Part shown: one piece after another, positions 42,590 through 50,871 of the stretch
Layout of the letters: the number at the start of each line of letters is the position of its first letter
How positions within the stretch are numbered: the first letter of the stretch is position 1
Assembly (NCBI RefSeq): GCF_015999335.1
Contig: NZ_JAEACP010000013.1
Coordinates: 62,001 to 126,000 of the forward strand
Direction: 5' to 3'
DNA: 64,000 nt
Origin: Tabrizicola soli
Lineage (GTDB): Bacteria; Pseudomonadota; Alphaproteobacteria; Rhodobacterales; Rhodobacteraceae
Program-made: the position numbers and the translations under genes
Notes under the pieces: model-generated
Seen by the model: the letters and a program-made list of their open reading frames with translations, nothing else
What the model was told of the DNA's origin: nothing
Databases searched by the model: none

Positions 42590-44203
42590 TCACACCGCGT
42601 CGCGCAACACCGCCTCCGCGCCCTTCCAGCCCATCAGCATCGCCGGCGCGTTGGTGTTCCCCGCGATGATGTTCGGAAAGGCGCTCGCGTCGATCACCCG
42701 CAGCCCGCCCATCCCATGCACCCGAAGCCCCGCGTCTACCACGGAAGCCGAGGCATCCCGCCCCATCCGGCAGGTGCAGCTCGGATGGTAGACCGTCCCC
42801 GACCGCTTCCGGAAATCGGCGATGAGCGCCTCGTCCGTCACCACCTCCGGTCCCGGCCGCAGCTCCTCCCTGATCAGCCGCGCCATCGCCGGTTGCGCGG
42901 CGATGCGGCGCAGGAACTTCACCGCCGCCAGCATCTCCTCGACGTCATTGTCGGTCGAGAACGCATTGGCAGCGATCGCCGGATGATCCTCTGCCCGCGC
43001 CGTCCGCAGCCGGATCTGCCCCCGGCTGGTCGGGCGGCAGTTCGACAGGCCGATCGACATCCCCGACCAGGGGTCCGGCGTCAGCAGGGGCCGCTCGCCC
43101 TCGCGCGGGATCAGCGTCGAGAAGGCCTGGAAATAAAGCTGCATGTTCGGCCGGTCGAGGTCGGCCCGCGTGCGGAAGAACCCGCCGCCGTGGTTGATCG
43201 ATTTCGCCAGCGGTCCCCCGCCGCCGATGAAATACTGCAACCCCGCGCGCAGCTTGCCCCACCAGGGCCGCAGTTCGTCATTGTAGGTCGGCACCGTCAT
43301 CGACCAGGTGTAGTTGATCCCCTGATGGTCGCTCAGATGGTCGCCCACGTTCGGATTGTCCCGGACCACCGGGATCCCCAACCCCTGCAACAGGGCCCCC
43401 GGCCCGATCCCGCTGAGCTGCAGAAGCTGCGGCGAGTTGACGGCACCCGCCGCCAGGATCACCTCGCCCCTCGCCCGCAGGATGCGCGTCTCGCCGCCCC
43501 GGCGATACTCCACCCCGACCGCCCGGCCGCCCTCGACCAGGACCCGCGTCGCCAGCGCCCCCGTGATCACCGCGAGGTTCGCACGCTTCATCGCCGGCCG
43601 CAGGAAGGCCCGCGCCGCCGAGTTGCGCCGCGCGTTCCTGATCGTCATCTGGTAGACGCCCGCCCCCTCCTGCGCCGCGCCGTTGAAATCCGGGTTTTCC
43701 GCCAGGCCCGCCTGGCCGCAAGCATCGACGTAACTCCGGACCAGCGGATGCAACCCCGAGCGGTTGGCCGAGATGAAGAGCGGCCCTCCCGTCCCGCGCC
43801 AGTCATCCCCGCCCGCCTCGTTGTCCTCCATCGCCCGATAGGCCGCCAGGCAGTCCTCCCAGCCCCAGCCGGGGTTCTCGCGGCCCCAGTCCGCATAATC
43901 GGCCCGGTGCCCCCGGATCCAGACCATCGCATTGATGCTTGAGGATCCGCCCAGGATCTTCCCCCGCGGCCAATGGTCCCGCGCGCCGGCCAGCCCCGGA
44001 TCGGGCTCGGTCCTGTACAGCCAGTTCACCGCCGGATCGTAGAAGAGCTTGCCGTAGCCCAAGGGCAGCTGGACATAGAACCGCCGGTCCGTGCCCCCCG
44101 CCTCCAGCAGCGCGACCCGATGCTTGCCCGAGGCGGTCAGCCGTTCGGCCAGCACGCAGCCCGCCGACCCTGCGCCCACGATGATGTAATCGCTCTCGTC
44201 CAT
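42590..44203 (-). CDS. GMC family oxidoreductase (choline dehydrogenase-like)
   Basis: A 537-residue FAD enzyme of the glucose-methanol-choline family. [18 protein letters not shown] at 5-22 binds FAD, and [19 protein letters not shown] near 85 is GMC signature 1. [16 protein letters not shown] near 252 is signature 2. The active-site His is in [10 protein letters not shown] near 470, and Asn in [12 protein letters not shown] near 516. Choline dehydrogenase (BetA) is one option given betC next door, but no betB or betI is present, so another alcohol may be the substrate. Confidence 0.8.
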   Translation of the reverse strand: MDESDYIIVGAGSAGCVLAERLTASGKHRVALLEAGGTDRRFYVQLPLGYGKLFYDPAVNWLYRTEPDPGLAGARDHWPRGKILGGSSSINAMVWIRGHRADYADWGRENPGWGWEDCLAAYRAMEDNEAGGDDWRGTGGPLFISANRSGLHPLVRSYVDACGQAGLAENPDFNGAAQEGAGVYQMTIRNARRNSAARAFLRPAMKRANLAVITGALATRVLVEGGRAVGVEYRRGGETRILRARGEVILAAGAVNSPQLLQLSGIGPGALLQGLGIPVVRDNPNVGDHLSDHQGINYTWSMTVPTYNDELRPWWGKLRAGLQYFIGGGGPLAKSINHGGGFFRTRADLDRPNMQLYFQAFSTLIPREGERPLLTPDPWSGMSIGLSNCRPTSRGQIRLRTARAEDHPAIAANAFSTDNDVEEMLAAVKFLRRIAAQPAMARLIREELRPGPEVVTDEALIADFRKRSGTVYHPSCTCRMGRDASASVVDAGLRVHGMGGLRVIDASAFPNIIAGNTNAPAMLMGWKGAEAVLRDAV

Positions 44204-44293
44204 CCGCGCGCCCCCGTCTTCGTCCGCGACCCTAGCGGCGGGGAGACCCCGGAACCGTCCGGTTTGCGACAGCGAATGTCGCGCCCGGCATGG

Positions 44294-44355
44294 CTCCTCG
44301 TTCGACTTCGTCTCCTCCTCGCCCCGCCGCGAGGAGTGACGAAGTCATCGACGAG
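44294..44355. repeat. Dispersed element family 2, copy C
   Basis: Nearly identical to copy A at both ends: CTCCTCGTTCGACTTCGTCT at the left and CGAGGAGTGACGAAGTCATC...GACGAG at the right, with a shorter, different centre. Its right end is 3 bases from the TAA of the OsmC gene (minus strand), so its orientation to that gene is the same as copies A and B have to truA and the YcjF-like gene. Confidence 0.75.
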
Positions 44356-44358
44356 CCT

Positions 44359-44829
44359 TTACCCTTCGACCGCGAAACTCGGCGCGCAGTCCACCGGAAA
44401 GTTCACCGAGCGGGCGATGAAGCAGACCTCGTGGATCCGGTGGTGGATCGCCTCGGCCGCCGCGAGGTCCGTTCCCGGCTTCACCACCACATGCGGCCGC
44501 AGCACCGCCTTCACGAACCGCCCCGCCCCGCCGCGCCCAACCTCGCCCACCCCCAGCGGACTGTCGGAATACCCCGTCACCACGATCCCCGCATCCGAGG
44601 CATAATGCAGATACCACAGCATGTGGCAGGCCGAGAGCGCCGAGAGGAGCAGGTCCTCCGGGTTCATCTTTCCCGGATCGCCGCCAAGGAGCGGGTCGTT
44701 CGAGCAATGCACGGGGGCCTTCCCCGGCACCGCGATGTCCCAGGTCCGGTCATAGGCCCGGTAATGCGCCGTCCCCTCGCCCCGGTTGCCGGTCCAGAGG
44801 ATGCGGGTGGTGTAGTCGTGGTTGGGCAT
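44359..44829 (-). CDS. OsmC family peroxiredoxin-like protein
   Basis: A 156-residue OsmC/Ohr-fold protein. NPEDLLLSALSACHMLWYLHYA near residue 56 carries the first redox cysteine, and HEVCFIARSVNFPVDC near 133 the second. It probably reduces organic hydroperoxides. It lies 44 bases after the CaiD-like gene, at the end of the presumed carnitine operon. A family-1-type palindrome separates the two. A family-2 repeat follows its stop codon. Confidence 0.87.
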   Translation of the reverse strand: MPNHDYTTRILWTGNRGEGTAHYRAYDRTWDIAVPGKAPVHCSNDPLLGGDPGKMNPEDLLLSALSACHMLWYLHYASDAGIVVTGYSDSPLGVGEVGRGGAGRFVKAVLRPHVVVKPGTDLAAAEAIHHRIHEVCFIARSVNFPVDCAPSFAVEG

Positions 44830-44853
44830 GGGGGCCTCGTTGGCGGCTTTCGC

Positions 44854-44877
44854 AGGGTGCGCTGTAGCGCACCCTAC
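44854..44877. repeat. Dispersed palindrome family 1, copy 7 (GTGCGC variant)
   Basis: AGGGTGCGCT-GT-AGCGCACCCT is a perfect 10-bp stem followed by AC, matching the family-1 outline with GTGCGC in place of GTGGGC. It lies in the 44-base gap between the OsmC gene and the CaiD-like gene and overlaps the last bases of the latter. Confidence 0.75.
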
Positions 44878-45680
44878 CTCCCCTTCCAGACCGGGTCCCG
44901 CTTTTCCGCAAAGGCCCGCGCGCCCTCCAGCTGATCCTCGCTGGAATAAAGCCGGTCCACCGTCGGCAGCAGCCGCTTCGAGACCCGGTTCAGCGCGTCC
45001 TGGAAGCGCATGTTCTCCGCCTCGCGCACCACTTCCTTGATCGCGGCATAGACCAGCGGCGGGCCGCTTTCCAAGAGCCGGGCCAGGTCCCAGGCCTTGG
45101 CCAGCAGTTCCTCCGGCGCGCAGATCTCCTTGACCAGCCCCCAGCGGAACGCTTCCTCGGCGTCGAACCAGCGGCCCGTCAGCAGCAGGTCCATCGCCAC
45201 ATGATAGGGGATCCGCTTCGGCAGCTTGATGCTGGCGGCATCGGCGACCGTCCCCGACCGGATCTCTGGCAAGGCAAAGGTCGCATTCGTCGAACACAGG
45301 ATCAGGTCCGCCGACAACGCCAGCTCCAGCCCGCCGCCGCAGCAGATGCCCTGCACCGCCGCGATCACCGGCTTGTTGAGGTTCGGCAGTTCCTGCAAGC
45401 CGCCGAAGCCCCCCACCCCGTAGTCGCCGTCCACCGCATCGCCCTCGGCCGCCGCCTTCAAGTCCCAGCCGGGGCAGAAGAACTTCTCGCCCGCCGCGCG
45501 CAGGATGCAGACCCGCAGGCTGTCGTCGTCGCGGAAGTCGCGGAACACCAGCCCCATCACCCGGCTGGTCTTCAGGCTGATCGCATTCGCCTTGGGCGCG
45601 TCCAGCGTGACCTCCAGAATCGCCCCCTCGCGCCGGGTCTTCACCGGCCCCTCGACCCGCATCTCCATCTCGGCCATCAT
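44874..45680 (-). CDS. Enoyl-CoA hydratase/isomerase, carnitinyl-CoA dehydratase (CaiD)-like
   Basis: A 268-residue crotonase-fold enzyme. The oxyanion-hole regions are GEKFFCPGWDLKAAAEGD near 64 and GICCGGGLELALSADL near 112, and the acidic catalytic residue is in LPEIRSGTVADAASI near 137. The sequence pattern resembles CaiD, which interconverts crotonobetainyl-CoA and L-carnitinyl-CoA. Context supports this: an ADP-forming CoA ligase overlaps it by 4 bases, and an acyl-CoA dehydrogenase, carnitine dehydrogenase and BKACE lie upstream on the same strand. General enoyl-CoA hydratase activity cannot be excluded. Confidence 0.78.
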   Translation of the reverse strand: MMAEMEMRVEGPVKTRREGAILEVTLDAPKANAISLKTSRVMGLVFRDFRDDDSLRVCILRAAGEKFFCPGWDLKAAAEGDAVDGDYGVGGFGGLQELPNLNKPVIAAVQGICCGGGLELALSADLILCSTNATFALPEIRSGTVADAASIKLPKRIPYHVAMDLLLTGRWFDAEEAFRWGLVKEICAPEELLAKAWDLARLLESGPPLVYAAIKEVVREAENMRFQDALNRVSKRLLPTVDRLYSSEDQLEGARAFAEKRDPVWKGR

Positions 45681-47665
45681 GTCCTCCTGACCAGTGCATC
45701 AACCGCCACGGCGCCGCTTTCCCGCACCATGACCGGGTTGATCTCGATTTCCTCGAGGCTCTCGTCCGCCAGCATCAGCGCGCCCAGCCTGACCGCCATC
45801 GCCGCCACGGCCCCCATGTCCGCCTTCGGCCGCCCCCGATAGCCGTCGAGCAGCGGCCAGAGCCGCAGGCCCTTCGCCGCTTCCAGCACCTCCGCTTCCG
45901 TCACCGGCAGCACCAGCGTCACCGTATCGGCCAGCACCTCGGCCGTGACCCCGCCCATGCCCAGCGTCAGCGTCACGCCATAGACCGGGTCGCGGCGCAG
46001 GCCCAGGAGCACCTCGGCCACCGCGCCCGTCACCATCTCCTCGACCAGATAGCCCTGGGCCCCCGGCATCTCCGCCTGCCCCTCCAGCGAGGCCAGCCCG
46101 AGCCGCACCGCCCCGGCCTCGGTCTTGTGCGCGAATCCCAGCCCTTTCAACGCGTAGGGTGCGCCAAAGCGCACCTTCCCGGCGACCTCCGCCAGCGTCG
46201 CCCCGGACACGGACCCCGGCACCGCCACCCCCGCCCCGGCCAGAAGCGCCTTCCCCTCGGCCTCCGACAGCATCCGCGTCTCGCGCGGGGGCAGCGCCGG
46301 AACCGGCCGCCAGCCCGCCACGCCCGCCGGGGTCTGTGCCGCCTTCAGCGCCGCCAGCGCCGTCTCCAGTCCCAAGAGGGCGCAGACGCCCTCCGCCATC
46401 ATCGCCTGGACCCGCGCCTCGCCGAAGTTCTCGGCCATCGAGGCGACCGGAAAGGCCGGCCGCCCCACCGCCTTCTGCGCCTCCACGATCGCCCGGAAGG
46501 CCGGATCATAGCCCGAAGGATCGCAGCGGTCGGCGCGGGGCGAGTCGATGATGTAGATCCCCGCGTCATAGGCCTCCAGCATGGCCGAGAACACCTCGGT
46601 CGTCTTCGGCCCGTCGCCCCAGATGAAGGTGTGGTAATCCAGCGGGTTGGAGATCGTGGGAATCTCGCCCAGCACGGCGAAGAGGCGATCGTGCGTCGCC
46701 TGCGGCACCGGCGGGAACCCGATCCCGAAGGGTTCCGCCAGGTCCGCCACCAGCCCCGCCTCGCCCCCCGAACAGGAGAGCGAACAGAGCCGCCGCCCGA
46801 TCTGCGGCCCGTGGACATGGAAGATCTTCAGCGTCTCGACCAGTTCGGACGGAGTGTTCACCTCCGCCACCCCCACCTGCCGCAGGAAGGCGCTGGAGGC
46901 CGCCCCCCCGCCCGCCAGCGACGCCGTATGCGAGGCCGCCGCCGTGCGCGACAGCTCCGTCTTCCCCGACTTGATCGCGACCATCCCCTTGCCCATCGCC
47001 CGCGCCTTCCCGGCCAGGGCGGCGAAGGCCGGGGCATCGTCGATCCCCTCGATGTAAAGCCCCACCGCCGTCACCCGCGGATCGTCCAGCAGCGCCCCGG
47101 TCAGCCCGGCCAGGCCCACCACCGCGGCATTGCCCAGGCAGGCGACATAGGCCACCGGCAGCCCCCGCTGCTGCATCCCGAGGTTGATCACGATGTTCGA
47201 GGACTGGCTGACCAGCGCCACGCCCTTGTCCACCCGCACCCCGCCATGCTGGTCCGGCCAGAGGAGCGCGCCATCCAGGTAATTGATCACCCCATAGCAG
47301 TTCGGCCCGAGGATCGGCATCTCCCCCGCTGCCGTGACCAGCTGGTCCTGCAACCCGGCCTCGCCCGCCTCCTCCCAGCCGGAAGCAAAGCATATCGCGC
47401 CCCCCGCCCCCATCGCGGCAAGCTCGGCCACCACGTCGATGGTGGCAAAGCGGTTCACGCCGATGAAAGTCGCATCCGGCGGCTCGGGCAGGTCGGCGAG
47501 GCTGGCATAGGCCTTCATCCCCCCGATCTCGGCCTTGGTCGGATGCACCGGCCAGACCGAGCCGTCGAAGCCCATCTTCCGGCATTGCTCGATCACGTTC
47601 AGCGCCCAGCCGGCGCCCAGGACGGCGATGTGGCGCGGGCGGAGGAGACGGTCGAGGCGGCTCAT
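45677..47665 (-). CDS. Acetate--CoA ligase (ADP-forming) family protein
   Basis: A 662-residue fused NDP-forming acyl-CoA synthetase. The N-terminal CoA-binding domain includes HIAVLGAGWALNVIEQC at 13-29. A succinyl-CoA-ligase-like domain with SCSGGEAGLVADLAEPFG near 300 follows, and an ATP-grasp domain from about 470 (YALKGLGFAHKTEAGAVRLG, then VGALMLADESLEEIEINP). In this context it may activate gamma-butyrobetaine, crotonobetaine or carnitine with CoA. A family-1-type palindrome lies inside the coding sequence at 46154-46175 (KVRFGAPYA). Confidence 0.85.
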   Translation of the reverse strand: MSRLDRLLRPRHIAVLGAGWALNVIEQCRKMGFDGSVWPVHPTKAEIGGMKAYASLADLPEPPDATFIGVNRFATIDVVAELAAMGAGGAICFASGWEEAGEAGLQDQLVTAAGEMPILGPNCYGVINYLDGALLWPDQHGGVRVDKGVALVSQSSNIVINLGMQQRGLPVAYVACLGNAAVVGLAGLTGALLDDPRVTAVGLYIEGIDDAPAFAALAGKARAMGKGMVAIKSGKTELSRTAAASHTASLAGGGAASSAFLRQVGVAEVNTPSELVETLKIFHVHGPQIGRRLCSLSCSGGEAGLVADLAEPFGIGFPPVPQATHDRLFAVLGEIPTISNPLDYHTFIWGDGPKTTEVFSAMLEAYDAGIYIIDSPRADRCDPSGYDPAFRAIVEAQKAVGRPAFPVASMAENFGEARVQAMMAEGVCALLGLETALAALKAAQTPAGVAGWRPVPALPPRETRMLSEAEGKALLAGAGVAVPGSVSGATLAEVAGKVRFGAPYALKGLGFAHKTEAGAVRLGLASLEGQAEMPGAQGYLVEEMVTGAVAEVLLGLRRDPVYGVTLTLGMGGVTAEVLADTVTLVLPVTEAEVLEAAKGLRLWPLLDGYRGRPKADMGAVAAMAVRLGALMLADESLEEIEINPVMVRESGAVAVDALVRRT
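46154..46175. repeat. Family-1-type palindrome inside a coding sequence
   Basis: GTAGGGTGCGC-CAAA-GCGCACC matches the GTGCGC variant seen at 44854 over both arms. It lies in-frame in the ADP-forming CoA ligase gene, encoding KVRFGAPY on the minus strand at the start of the ATP-grasp domain. Confidence 0.6.
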
Positions 47666-47690
47666 GCCCGGCCTCCTGCTGCTGCATCGG

Positions 47691-47926
47691 CCGCCGGGGG
47701 CGCTTCGCCCCCCGGACCCCCCGAGGATATTTGAGAACAGAAGAAAGCCGGAAGAGAAGAAGCAACGCCTCGCCCGGACCTGCCGGACGAGGCGCCTTCT
47801 CCCGTTACGGTCATCGGCGTCCCCGCCTGTACCGTGATCCCAGCTTGACGATTCGGAGTTAACATTTCGTTGCTTCTTCTGTTCTCAAATATCCTCGGGG
47901 GGTCCGGGGGTGTGAAACCCCCGGCG
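47691..47926. repeat. Long inverted pair of family-3 elements
   Basis: In the 277-base gap 47666-47942, the left arm (about 47691-47766) and right arm (47868-47926) are reverse complements. The match is perfect over 37 bases (47709-47745) and contains AATATCCTCGGGGGGTCC in the right arm. Each arm ends in its own short GC hairpin. Compared with the right arm, the left arm has an extra 14 bases or so before the matching GAAGAAGCAACG. The central loop holds another small hairpin (GCCTCG...CGAGGC). No gene is seen in the gap. Confidence 0.8.
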
Positions 47927-47942
47927 GTCGGCCCGAGGTGGC

Positions 47943-48227
47943 TCATTCCGGTGGCTTGCGGTCCGCGTGGCCAAGGTCCCGCTCGGGCCAGGCATGGTCG
48001 CGCAGGCGTTGTTTCAGGACCTTCGCCTCGGGGAAGCCGCCGTCGGCCTTCCGCTCCCAGAGCTGCACGCCGTCCGCGGTGATCAGGAACACCCCGCCGG
48101 TTCCCGGTATCAGCGTGACCGAACCGATGTCCTCGCCAAAGCTCGACAGCAGTTCCTGCGCCAGCCAGGCGGCGCGCAGCATCCAGTTGCACTGGGTGCA
48201 ATAGGTGATCGTGACGGCGGGGCGCAT
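47943..48227 (-). CDS. Rdx/SelW-SelT-like thioredoxin-fold protein
   Basis: A 94-residue protein of the Rdx (SelW/SelT/SelH) family. The redox motif CTQC is in the N-terminal ITYCTQCNWMLRAAWLAQEL, and GTGGVFLITADGVQLWERK with GFPEAKVLKQRLRDHAWP follows the family order. It carries cysteine, not selenocysteine. The start codon shares one base with the acyl-CoA dehydrogenase stop (TGATG), so translation is coupled. Function in the carnitine operon is unknown; redox protection is possible. Confidence 0.88.
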   Translation of the reverse strand: MRPAVTITYCTQCNWMLRAAWLAQELLSSFGEDIGSVTLIPGTGGVFLITADGVQLWERKADGGFPEAKVLKQRLRDHAWPERDLGHADRKPPE

Positions 48228-49390
48228 CAGCCGCCCACGGCCCGAAGGAGTTCGCGGCTGATGATGTGGCGCTGGATTTCGCTGGTGCCCTCCCAGATCC
48301 GTTCCACGCGGCTGTCGCGCCAGATGCGTTCCAGCGGCAACTCGTCCATCAGCCCCATGCCGCCATGGATCTGGATCGCCTCGTCGGCCACCATCGCCAG
48401 GACCTCGGTCGCCTTCAGCTTGGCCATCGACATGTCGGCCTCGGTCACCGTGCCCTGGTCGTATTTCCAGGCCGCCTCGCGGGTGAGGAGTTCCGCTGCC
48501 TTCAGCTCCATCGCCATGTCGGCCAGCTTGAAGCTGATGCCCTGGAACTTGCCGATCTGTTGGCCGAACTGCTTGCGCTCCGCCGCATACTTGATCGCAT
48601 GGCCAAGCGCGCGTTCGGCCCGGCCGAGACAGGTGGAGGCGACTTGCAGCCGGGTCGCGCCGAGCCAGGAATTCGCCACCTCGAAGCCCTTGTGGACCTC
48701 GCCCAGCACGTTCGCCGCCGGAACCCGGCAGTCGTCGAATTCCAGCACCGAATTGGTGTAGCCGCGGTGGCTGACGTTGCGGTAGCCCTCGCGCACGGTG
48801 AAGCCGGGGGTGCCCTTGTCGACGAAGAAGGCGGTGATCAGCTTCTTCGGGCCGCGCGGGGTCTGTTCCTCGCCGCTCGCCATGAAGCAGATCGCGAAAC
48901 CGGCGAGGTCGGCGTGGGAGATGAAATGCTTGGTCCCGTTCAGCACCCAGTCGGTGCCGTCCTGCCGGGCGGAGGCCTTCATCCCCCGCAGGTCGGACCC
49001 CGCGCCGGGTTCGGTCATCGCAAGGCAATCCCAGGTTTCCCCGCGAATACAGGGCATCAGATAGCGCTCGCGCTGGTCCGCGTTCCCGGCCAGGAGAATG
49101 TTCGACGGCCGCGCCACGGTCGTCCAGTGCAGGGCGTAGTTCGCCCGGCCCAGTTCCTTTTCGTAGAGAAGCCAGGACAGCGTATCGAGCCCCGCGCCGC
49201 CCAGCTCCACCGGCATGTTGGCGGCGTATAGGCCTGCCGCCATCGCCTTCTGCTGGATCTCCCGGATCAGCTCCAGCGGCAGGTGGCCGGTGCGCTCGAC
49301 CATCTGCTCATGCGGGTAAAGCACGGTCTCCACGAAAGCGCGGGTCGTCTCGACGATCATCGCCTGTTCTTCGGTCAGTCCGAAATCCAT
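48227..49390 (-). CDS. Acyl-CoA dehydrogenase (CaiA/gamma-butyrobetainyl-CoA dehydrogenase-like)
   Basis: A 387-residue FAD acyl-CoA dehydrogenase. CLAMTEPGAGSDLRGMKASA near residue 128 and IQIHGGMGLMDELPLERIWR near 345 are family signatures. The catalytic glutamate is in RIWEGTSEIQRHIISRELL near 369. In this cluster it would oxidise gamma-butyrobetainyl-CoA to crotonobetainyl-CoA, the step before the CaiD-like hydratase; other short-chain acyl-CoAs are possible. The start at 49390 begins the classical MDFGLTEEQ sequence, 4 bases after the carnitine dehydrogenase gene. Confidence 0.88.
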   Translation of the reverse strand: MDFGLTEEQAMIVETTRAFVETVLYPHEQMVERTGHLPLELIREIQQKAMAAGLYAANMPVELGGAGLDTLSWLLYEKELGRANYALHWTTVARPSNILLAGNADQRERYLMPCIRGETWDCLAMTEPGAGSDLRGMKASARQDGTDWVLNGTKHFISHADLAGFAICFMASGEEQTPRGPKKLITAFFVDKGTPGFTVREGYRNVSHRGYTNSVLEFDDCRVPAANVLGEVHKGFEVANSWLGATRLQVASTCLGRAERALGHAIKYAAERKQFGQQIGKFQGISFKLADMAMELKAAELLTREAAWKYDQGTVTEADMSMAKLKATEVLAMVADEAIQIHGGMGLMDELPLERIWRDSRVERIWEGTSEIQRHIISRELLRAVGG

Positions 49391-49394
49391 CGCC

Positions 49395-50861
49395 CTACTC
49401 CTTCTTCTGCCCGACCGCCCGGCCCGCGCCCTCCGGCAGGGGCAGGCCCGCATGGGCCTCGGCGATGGCCTTCAGCTTGCCCCAGACCTCGGGCGCCGCC
49501 GGCACCGTCTTGCCCACCTTCATGTCGACATGCAGGCAGAGCTGCTCCACCGTCGCCACGCAGTCCTCGCCGCGCAGGATGCGCACGAAGGAGCGGAAGC
49601 GTTTCTCGTCGGCGGAGAGGATCTGGATCGTCCCGGTCAGCCGGTCGCCCAGCTTCGCCTCGCCCAGATGGCGGATATGCGTCTCGGCGGTATAGAAGGA
49701 ATGCCCCGCCGCCACATAGTCCATCCCCGCCCCGATCAGGCGCAGGAAGTTGTCGATGGTTTCCGAACAGGCGAAGAGATAGCGGCTTTCGGTCATATGG
49801 CCGTTGTAGTCGATCCAGCCCGGCAGCACCTGCATCTGCGCCATGACCAGCGGCACGGCCTTCGGGCCGGTGTCGAGCGTCGCATGGAAGGCCGCCGCGC
49901 GGCGTTCGTCATGCTCGCGGAGCACCTTGCCCGCGCCCCAGTTCCGCTCCTTCAGCGCCCGCAGGAAGCCGACGAGGTTCTGGTCGCGGATGCGTTCCAG
50001 CTCGCGGATGCCATACATGCCGGACTGGGCGTCGGACTGGCCTGCCACCAGGTCGACCAGTTCGTCGTTGAATTCGGGCACGTCCATCAACTTGGACCAG
50101 GGCCATTTCAGCGCCGGGCCAAACTGGGCCATGAAATGCTTCATCCCGGCCTCGCCGCCCGCGATGCGGTAGGTCTCGAACAGGCCCATCTGCCCCCAGC
50201 GCAGGCCGAAACCCATGCGGATCGCCTCGTCGATTTCCTCGGTCGTGGCGATGCCGTCCTTGAGCATCCACAGCGCCTCGCGCCAGACGGCTTCGAGGAA
50301 GCGGTTGCCGAGGAAGGCGTCGATCTCGTGCCGGATCACCAGCGGGAACATCCCGATGTCCTTCATGATCTGGACGGTCTTTTCGACGATGGCGGGTGGG
50401 TTTGCGGGGGAGCCGGAGACCTCGGACAGGGGCAGCAGGTAGACCGGGTTGAAGGGGTGCGCCACGATGATGTTTTCCGGGCTGACCGCGGATTTCTGCA
50501 AGTCCGAAGCCTTGAACCCGCTGGTGGAGGAACCGATCAGCACGCCGGGGTTCGATTGTTGCAACTGGGCATAGACCTTGTGCTTCAGCTCGATCCGTTC
50601 CGAGACGCTTTCCTGCACATATTCCGCGCCTTCCACCGCCTCGCCGATGGTGCCGTGGAAGGTGAGTTTCCCTTCCGGCGGCATCGGCACGTCGCTGAGC
50701 GCGGGAAGGGCAGCGCGGGCGTTGGCCAGCACCTCGGCGATCTTGCGTTCGGCCTGCGGGTCGGGATCGAAGACGCCCACGTCCCAGCCGTTGAGAAGGA
50801 ACCGCGCGGCCCAGCCGCCGCCGATGACCCCGCCCCCGATGATTGCCGCCTTGCGCGCCAT
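49395..50861 (-). CDS. lcdH: L-carnitine dehydrogenase fused to a hotdog thioesterase
   Basis: A 488-residue two-domain protein. Residues 1-315 are a 3-hydroxyacyl-CoA-dehydrogenase-fold carnitine dehydrogenase (AAIIGGGVIGGGWAARFLL at 5-23, then VAHPFNPVYLLPLSEV near 135 and EIDAFLGNRFLEAVWREAL near 180). From about 345 a 4HBT hotdog domain follows (LPGWIDYNGHMTESRYLFAC). Family knowledge: LCDH makes 3-dehydrocarnitine, and the fused thioesterase hydrolyses betainyl-CoA. The BKACE gene upstream provides the step between. The start at 50861 has AGGGAAAG upstream. Confidence 0.88.
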   Translation of the reverse strand: MARKAAIIGGGVIGGGWAARFLLNGWDVGVFDPDPQAERKIAEVLANARAALPALSDVPMPPEGKLTFHGTIGEAVEGAEYVQESVSERIELKHKVYAQLQQSNPGVLIGSSTSGFKASDLQKSAVSPENIIVAHPFNPVYLLPLSEVSGSPANPPAIVEKTVQIMKDIGMFPLVIRHEIDAFLGNRFLEAVWREALWMLKDGIATTEEIDEAIRMGFGLRWGQMGLFETYRIAGGEAGMKHFMAQFGPALKWPWSKLMDVPEFNDELVDLVAGQSDAQSGMYGIRELERIRDQNLVGFLRALKERNWGAGKVLREHDERRAAAFHATLDTGPKAVPLVMAQMQVLPGWIDYNGHMTESRYLFACSETIDNFLRLIGAGMDYVAAGHSFYTAETHIRHLGEAKLGDRLTGTIQILSADEKRFRSFVRILRGEDCVATVEQLCLHVDMKVGKTVPAAPEVWGKLKAIAEAHAGLPLPEGAGRAVGQKKE

Positions 50862-50871
50862 GCTCTTTCCC

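Noticed and set aside
42590-44203. Confident naming of the GMC gene as betA
   Set aside because: The GMC family is broad, betB and betI are absent nearby, and the sequence does not show features that separate choline dehydrogenase from other GMC enzymes.
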